A stretch of DNA of 64,000 bases from RYN-230 sp963760405 (lineage in GTDB: Bacteria > Actinomycetota > Actinomycetes > Streptosporangiales > Streptosporangiaceae), in assembly GCA_963760405.1 (NCBI GenBank), contig CAVXCV010000010.1, positions 434,001-498,000 on the forward strand, written 5' to 3'. The first letter of the stretch is position 1. Every line of letters starts with the position of its first letter. Below the pieces are notes generated by a model. The model was not told the DNA's origin. It was given only the letters and a program-made list of their open reading frames with translations, and did not search any database. Made by a program: the position numbers and the translations under genes. Of the stretch, positions 60,326-64,000 are shown piece by piece.

Positions 60326-61262
60326 GCTGCTGAGCGCGGCGGTCGCGGAGCTGTACGCGGCCGACCTGGATGCGTTCACCGCGCGCCGCGGGGAGCTCGC
60401 GGCGCAGGCCCGCGCGGCTGGCGCCGCGGCGGTGGCGAAGAAGATCGCCGGGCTGCGCAAGCCGACCCGCCCGGCCTGGGTGCTCAACCAGCTGGCCCGG
60501 GCCGATCCCAGTGTCCCGGCCCGGCTGGCCGAGCTGGGCGATGAGCTGCGCCGCGCCGAAGCAGCCCTGGACGGGGATCGGATCCGTGAGCTGTCGCAGG
60601 CGCGCCGCACGCTGGTGGACGCCGCGACCCGGCAGGCGCTGGCCCTGGCCGGCCCGCGACCGACCGCCGCGCTGCGGGACGAGGTGGCCGCCACGCTGGC
60701 GGCTGCGGTGGCCGACCCCGACGTAGCCGAGCAGCTGGCGGAGGGGTCGTTGCCGCGGGCGGTGCACCATGCTGGTTTCGGATCAGGGATGCCACCCGCG
60801 CTGAGCCTCGTCCGGTCCGCGGGCAGCAGCCTCCCCGCCACGCCTGGGCCGGCCGCGCCGGAGCGGTCCCGGGCCGGGCGGGTCCGCACCGGGCCTGAGG
60901 CCGAGCGGGCAAAAATCGAGCGGCCAAAAACTGACCGGGCCAGGACCGACCGGGCCAGGACCGAGCGGGAGCAGCAGCGGGCGGCCGCGGGCCGGGCCAA
61001 GGCGGCCCGGGTGCGGGCGGAACGGGAGTACCGCCAGGCCGTGGCCGCCGCCCAGCGGACCGCCGCCGAGGCCGATCGGGCCGCCGCGGCGGCGGCCAAG
61101 GCTGAGCAGGATCTCCAGGACGCGGTCCAGCGGCTCGAGCAGGAGCTGGCCGACGCGCGGCAGCAGCTCACCGGGGCCCGGCAGCGGGCCCGGCAGGCAG
61201 CTGGCGCGCAGCGGGTCGCGCACCGAGCCCTGGACCGGCTGCACGACCAGGCTGCCGACTAG
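60312..61262 (+). CDS. Coiled-coil protein of unknown function
   Basis: 316-aa protein. The N-terminal part has ELYAADLDAFTARRGELAAQ and KKIAGLRKPTRPAWVLNQLA (about residues 11-60), a block shared by an uncharacterised actinobacterial family. The C-terminal half (about 190-316) is a highly charged coiled coil (AEADRAAAAAAKAEQDLQDA) that begins with five pentapeptide units (ERAKI, ERPKT, DRART, DRART, EREQQ). The start is GTG at 60312, inside the end of gpmA, so the genes overlap by 14 bases. No enzymatic motif is seen. Confidence 0.75.
   Translation: MAGAELLSAAVAELYAADLDAFTARRGELAAQARAAGAAAVAKKIAGLRKPTRPAWVLNQLARADPSVPARLAELGDELRRAEAALDGDRIRELSQARRTLVDAATRQALALAGPRPTAALRDEVAATLAAAVADPDVAEQLAEGSLPRAVHHAGFGSGMPPALSLVRSAGSSLPATPGPAAPERSRAGRVRTGPEAERAKIERPKTDRARTDRARTEREQQRAAAGRAKAARVRAEREYRQAVAAAQRTAAEADRAAAAAAKAEQDLQDAVQRLEQELADARQQLTGARQRARQAAGAQRVAHRALDRLHDQAAD
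60903..60977 (+). repeat. Five in-frame 15-bp repeats in the coiled-coil gene
   Basis: Units start at 60903, 60918, 60933, 60948 and 60963; two are identical (GACCGGGCCAGGACC), and the others diverge. Each encodes a charged pentapeptide, so the array lengthens the coiled coil by five residues at a time. Confidence 0.88.
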
Positions 61263-61328
61263 CCCCGGCCCGGGGCGCGCGGGGAAAATCATGTGTGCCG
61301 CCGGACCGCAGCCGCTTAGGCTGCGGTC

Positions 61329-61967
61329 GTGCCCGCTCCCAGCCAGTTGCTCGCCTTCGCGCTGATCTCCCTCGCGCTGATCATCGTGCCCGGGCCGAAC
61401 GTGCTGTTCGTGATCAGCCGGTCGCTGATGCTCGGCCGGGCGGCCGGTGTCGGCACCGCCCTCGGCGGAGTGATCGGCGAGTACGTGCAGGTCGCGGCGG
61501 TGGCGTTCGGGGTGGGGGCGCTGGTCGAGCATTCCCTGGTGCTGTTCACCGCGATCAAGCTGGCGGGCGCGGCCTACCTGGTCTACCTGGGCGTGCAGGC
61601 CGTCCGGCACCGGCATTCGCTGGCGGCCGCGTTCGATGCGGTGACGCAGCAGAAGAGCCTGGCCCGGATCATCCGGGACGGGGTCGTGGTCGGGCTGAGC
61701 AACCCCAAGGCGATCGTGTTCTTCGCGGCGGTGCTGCCGCAGTTCGTGAACCGGGCCGCCGGTCATGTCCCCGCGCAGATGCTGCTGCTCGGCTCGGTGT
61801 TCGTGGCCATCGCCGGGCTGTCCGACAGCACCTGGGCGGTGGCCGCCGGGACCGCCCGGGCCTGGCTGGCCCGGTCGCCGCGCCGCCTGGCGCTGATCGG
61901 CGGCACCGGCGGCCTGGCCATGATCGGCATCGGGGCCAGCCTGGCCCTCAGCGGCCGCCGGGACTGA
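61329..61967 (+). CDS. LysE/RhtB-family exporter
   Basis: 212-aa inner-membrane protein with about six hydrophobic helices. The N-terminal LLAFALISLALIIVPGPNVL carries the PGPN signature of the family, and GVVVGLSNPKAIVFFAAVLP is the second conserved block. Such proteins export amino acids or homoserine lactones. The GTG at 61329 is the likely start, and length is normal. It converges on phaC, with 9 bases between their ends when the phaC frame is repaired. Confidence 0.9.
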   Translation: MPAPSQLLAFALISLALIIVPGPNVLFVISRSLMLGRAAGVGTALGGVIGEYVQVAAVAFGVGALVEHSLVLFTAIKLAGAAYLVYLGVQAVRHRHSLAAAFDAVTQQKSLARIIRDGVVVGLSNPKAIVFFAAVLPQFVNRAAGHVPAQMLLLGSVFVAIAGLSDSTWAVAAGTARAWLARSPRRLALIGGTGGLAMIGIGASLALSGRRD

Positions 61968-61976
61968 CCGCGGCCC

Positions 61977-63622
61977 TTACTCGTGCACGTACGTGCCGGG
62001 CGCGGGGCCGAGCGCCGGGTACGTTTCGCTGCCCAGTTCCTGGGGGGCCGGCCTTCGTCCCCGGACCGGGCGGTGACCCAATCCGCCCAGTGCGGCCACC
62101 ACGAGCCATGCTGGAGCGTCGCCTTGGCCAGCCAGTCGTCCGGGTCAGGGCCGGGCGGGGGACCGGTCCAGTAGTCGTACCGGCTGCCCTTGACCGGGTT
62201 CACGAACGACTGGATGTGCCCGGACTTGACCACGATCAGCTCCTTGGCCCCGCCCAGCAGCTGGGTCGAGGTGAAGCACGCCCGCCAGGGCGTGATGTGG
62301 TCGGTGTACCCGGCGACGTGGAAGCTGTCGCAGTCGACCTTGCCCAGGTCGATCGGGGTACCCAGCAGGGTGGCCGCGCCGGGCCGGGCCGTCTTTCCGT
62401 CGATCAGCAGCTCGGTGGTCTCCAGCGCGAGCCGCGCGGTGATCGCGGTGGCGTCATCGTTCCAGGCCAGCACGTCGAACGCGGAGGGTGGCTCGCCCAG
62501 CAGCCATCCGCTGACCAGGTAGTTGAAGACCAGGTCGTCCGGGCGCAGCCAGGCGAACGTGGTGCGCAGCATGTCGCCGGGCAGGATCTGGCCGGCCTGC
62601 GCCGCGGCCCGCAGCACCTCCCGTGATCCTGGGCTGTCGAACTGGCCGACCACGTTGGGATAGGTGTTGGCCAGGGTCGTCACGATCAGGGTCACCGAGT
62701 TGACCGACGTGTCGCCCTGAGCGGCGAGGTGCCCCAGGAACAGGGCGCTGGTGATGCCCCCGGCACACAGCCCCAGCATGTTGACGGTGGCACTGCCGGT
62801 GATGTCCTTGACCACGTCCAGCGCCCGGGCCTGGGCCGCGAGGTAGTCGTCCAGTCCCCAGCGGCCGTGTCCCAGCTCAGCCCGCGGGTTCCGCCAGACG
62901 ATCATGAACGGCTGGATGCGCTGGCCGACCGCGTACTCCACCATGCTCCGCCCCGGGGCGAGGTCGAGCACGTAGTAGCGGTTCAGTTCGGGGGGCACGA
63001 TCAGCAGCGGGCGGCTGCGGACCGACGGCGTCGCCGAGCTGTACTGCAGCAGCTCGAACATGTCGTCGCGGTACACCACCGCGCCCGGGCTGCAGGCGAC
63101 CTTTTCTCCGACTGGGAACGGCTTCCGGTCGGCCATGCTCGGCATGCCGCCGTTGGCCAGGTCGCTCAGCATGTTCTGGGCGCCGTGCAGCAGCGACATA
63201 CCCCCCGTCTCATACGCCCGCTTGACCGCGGCCGGATTGGTCAGCAGGAAGTTGGTCGGCGACACCGCGCCGGTGACGATGTTGGCCAGGTAACGGGCCC
63301 GGGCTTTCCGCTCCCAGCCACCCGGGGATTCCTCCACCATCCGGTCAGCCAGCTGCTGGAACAGCTTGTACCCCTGGCCGATCCGGCGGTAGAGCGCGTT
63401 GGACTGCCAGGTGACGTCAGCGAACTTGTGGTCCTTCGGGCCGATCGTGATGCCGGACTGGCCTACCGCGATCTTGAGCAGCTCGCTGCTGAGCCAGGGC
63501 AGTTCCCGCACGGCTACCAGCGGGTTGAGCAGATCCGCGGCGGGCTCCAGCATGCCGAGCGGATCAGTGGCCGCGGCTGCGATACCGCGGGCCCGGGCCT
63601 GGAGTTCATCCGGCGCCGCCAT
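61977..63622 (-). CDS. phaC: Poly(3-hydroxyalkanoate) synthase, frameshifted near the C-terminus
   Basis: About 548 aa when repaired. It polymerises hydroxyacyl-CoA into PHA granules. The lipase-like box is GLCAGGITSALFLGHLA with Cys at about residue 284, the Asp is in VAGYTDHITPW and the His in VKSGHIQSFVNP. SQSNALYRRIGQGY-like WQSNALYRRIGQGYKLFQQL and NRYYVLDLAPGRSMVEY are class I/II PhaC blocks. The reading shifts in a run of six C (62042-62047): one more C gives PPQELGSETYPALGPAPGTY and a stop at 61977-61979, the usual PhaC ending. GGAGGAG precedes the ATG at 63622. Confidence 0.88.
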
Positions 63623-63734
63623 GGCTCCTCCTGCGCGGGACATCGTCGTCCCACCCCCATCTGACCGAGGCGCTGCCAGGCCGTCAAGGGCCACAGAGCA
63701 AAGCCTGTGCCGCGCTGGCCAGCCGGCGGCTGGC

Positions 63735-64000
63735 TCAGGCCGGGATGATCAGGCAGTTGCTGGTGGCGGTGCTGACCAGGCGGCCCGCCCCGTCATAGAT
63801 GTCCGCGGTGGCCAGCGCGACCCGGCGGCCCGGCTTGGTGACCCGGCCGGTCGCCCGCAACGTGCCGCTGTCCAGGGTGACCGGCCGCAGGTAGTTGACG
63901 GTGATGTCGATGGAGGTGTAGCCGGTCCCGGGCTCCAGGGTGGTGTGCACCGCGCAGCCTGCCACGGAGTCAGCGAGCGTGCACAGCAGCCCGCCGTGCA
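63735..64000 (-). CDS. PaaI-family hotdog thioesterase, cut by the window edge
   Basis: Partial gene, with the start beyond 64000. The visible part begins with HGGLLCTLADSVAGCAVHTT, which has the HGG motif of PaaI-type hotdog thioesterases, then TSIDITVNYLRPVTLDSGTL and GRVTKPGRRVALATADIYD. The family hydrolyses aryl- or acyl-CoA esters. It reads leftward and ends about 112 bases before the phaC start on the same strand, so the two may form an operon for CoA-ester turnover. Confidence 0.85.
   Translation of the reverse strand, partial: HGGLLCTLADSVAGCAVHTTLEPGTGYTSIDITVNYLRPVTLDSGTLRATGRVTKPGRRVALATADIYDGAGRLVSTATSNCLIIPA

Noticed and set aside
10247..60977. CRISPR arrays suggested by repeated units
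   Set aside because: The units are directly adjacent with no unique spacers, differ in sequence between sites, and no cas genes are present.
1..64000. tRNA, rRNA and riboswitch genes, including a B12 riboswitch before the dehydratase
   Set aside because: No cloverleaf or rRNA sequence was recognised. The dehydratase start overlaps the GntR gene, so there is no leader for a cobalamin riboswitch, and none was seen before 37729.

Overview
The window is about 70% G+C, has densely packed genes with many ATGA/GTGA start-stop overlaps, frequent GTG starts, and families typical of soil actinomycetes (PaaX, IclR, TetR and GntR/HutC regulators, Box-type benzoate degradation, form II CoxL-type hydroxylase, ACC deaminase, PhaC). 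I read it as chromosomal DNA of a filamentous or soil actinobacterium. Genus cannot be fixed from the sequence. No rRNA, tRNA, CRISPR array or recognisable transposase was found.

Layout. 0-2.6 kb: end of a sugar ABC transport operon (permease and GH13 alpha-glucosidase). 2.6-8 kb: small housekeeping or adaptive genes, including ACC deaminase and an aldo/keto reductase. 8-15.5 kb: aromatic or carboxylate catabolism (gentisate-dioxygenase-like cupin, DapA remnant, flavin reductase, IclR, class A flavin monooxygenase, NMT1/THI5-like binding protein, haloacid-dehalogenase-like protein, TetR). 15.7-23.1 kb: SDR, saccharopine-dehydrogenase-like protein and acyl-CoA ligase, then a convergent three-subunit molybdenum hydroxylase. 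23-32.3 kb: alpha/beta hydrolase, PaaX regulator, CocE-type hydrolase and an aerobic benzoate (Box) cluster: boxC (broken), boxB, benzoate-CoA ligase, GNAT. 32-35.5 kb: serine hydrolase, lipoprotein protease, proline-rich lipoprotein.

35.5-50.3 kb is the centre of interest: a bacterial microcompartment (BMC) locus. An APC permease and a universal stress protein run leftward. A long rightward operon encodes a class III aminotransferase, a CoA-acylating aldehyde dehydrogenase, BMC-T, a protein with an encapsulation-peptide-like N-terminus, BMC-P, BMC-H, a second BMC-T, an APH-fold kinase, an SDR and a GntR/HutC regulator. This matches the mycobacterial/rhodococcal RMM (aminoacetone / 1-amino-2-propanol) compartment. 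The same operon then continues with start-stop overlaps into a B12-dependent diol dehydratase (large and medium subunits fused, plus small subunit) and its reactivase. Both enzyme sets should yield propionaldehyde, which the single aldehyde dehydrogenase would turn into propionyl-CoA. I infer a dual-input propionaldehyde compartment. A perfect 15-bp palindrome at the start of the operon, directly after a TTGACA promoter, is a likely site for the locus GntR regulator.

50.3-64 kb: S41 peptidase, acetyltransferases (one fused to a MerR regulator), TetR, an SDR remnant, CYTH-CHAD protein, a small membrane protein, a stand-alone pgk-gpmA pair, a coiled-coil protein, LysE exporter, PhaC and a partial hotdog thioesterase. 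Two features recur across the window. One is a set of 15-bp tandem repeats, in or beside genes. The other is single-base indels that break otherwise intact conserved genes (alpha-glucosidase, coxL, boxC, three BMC genes, phaC); these look more like consensus errors than decay, but that needs read data.
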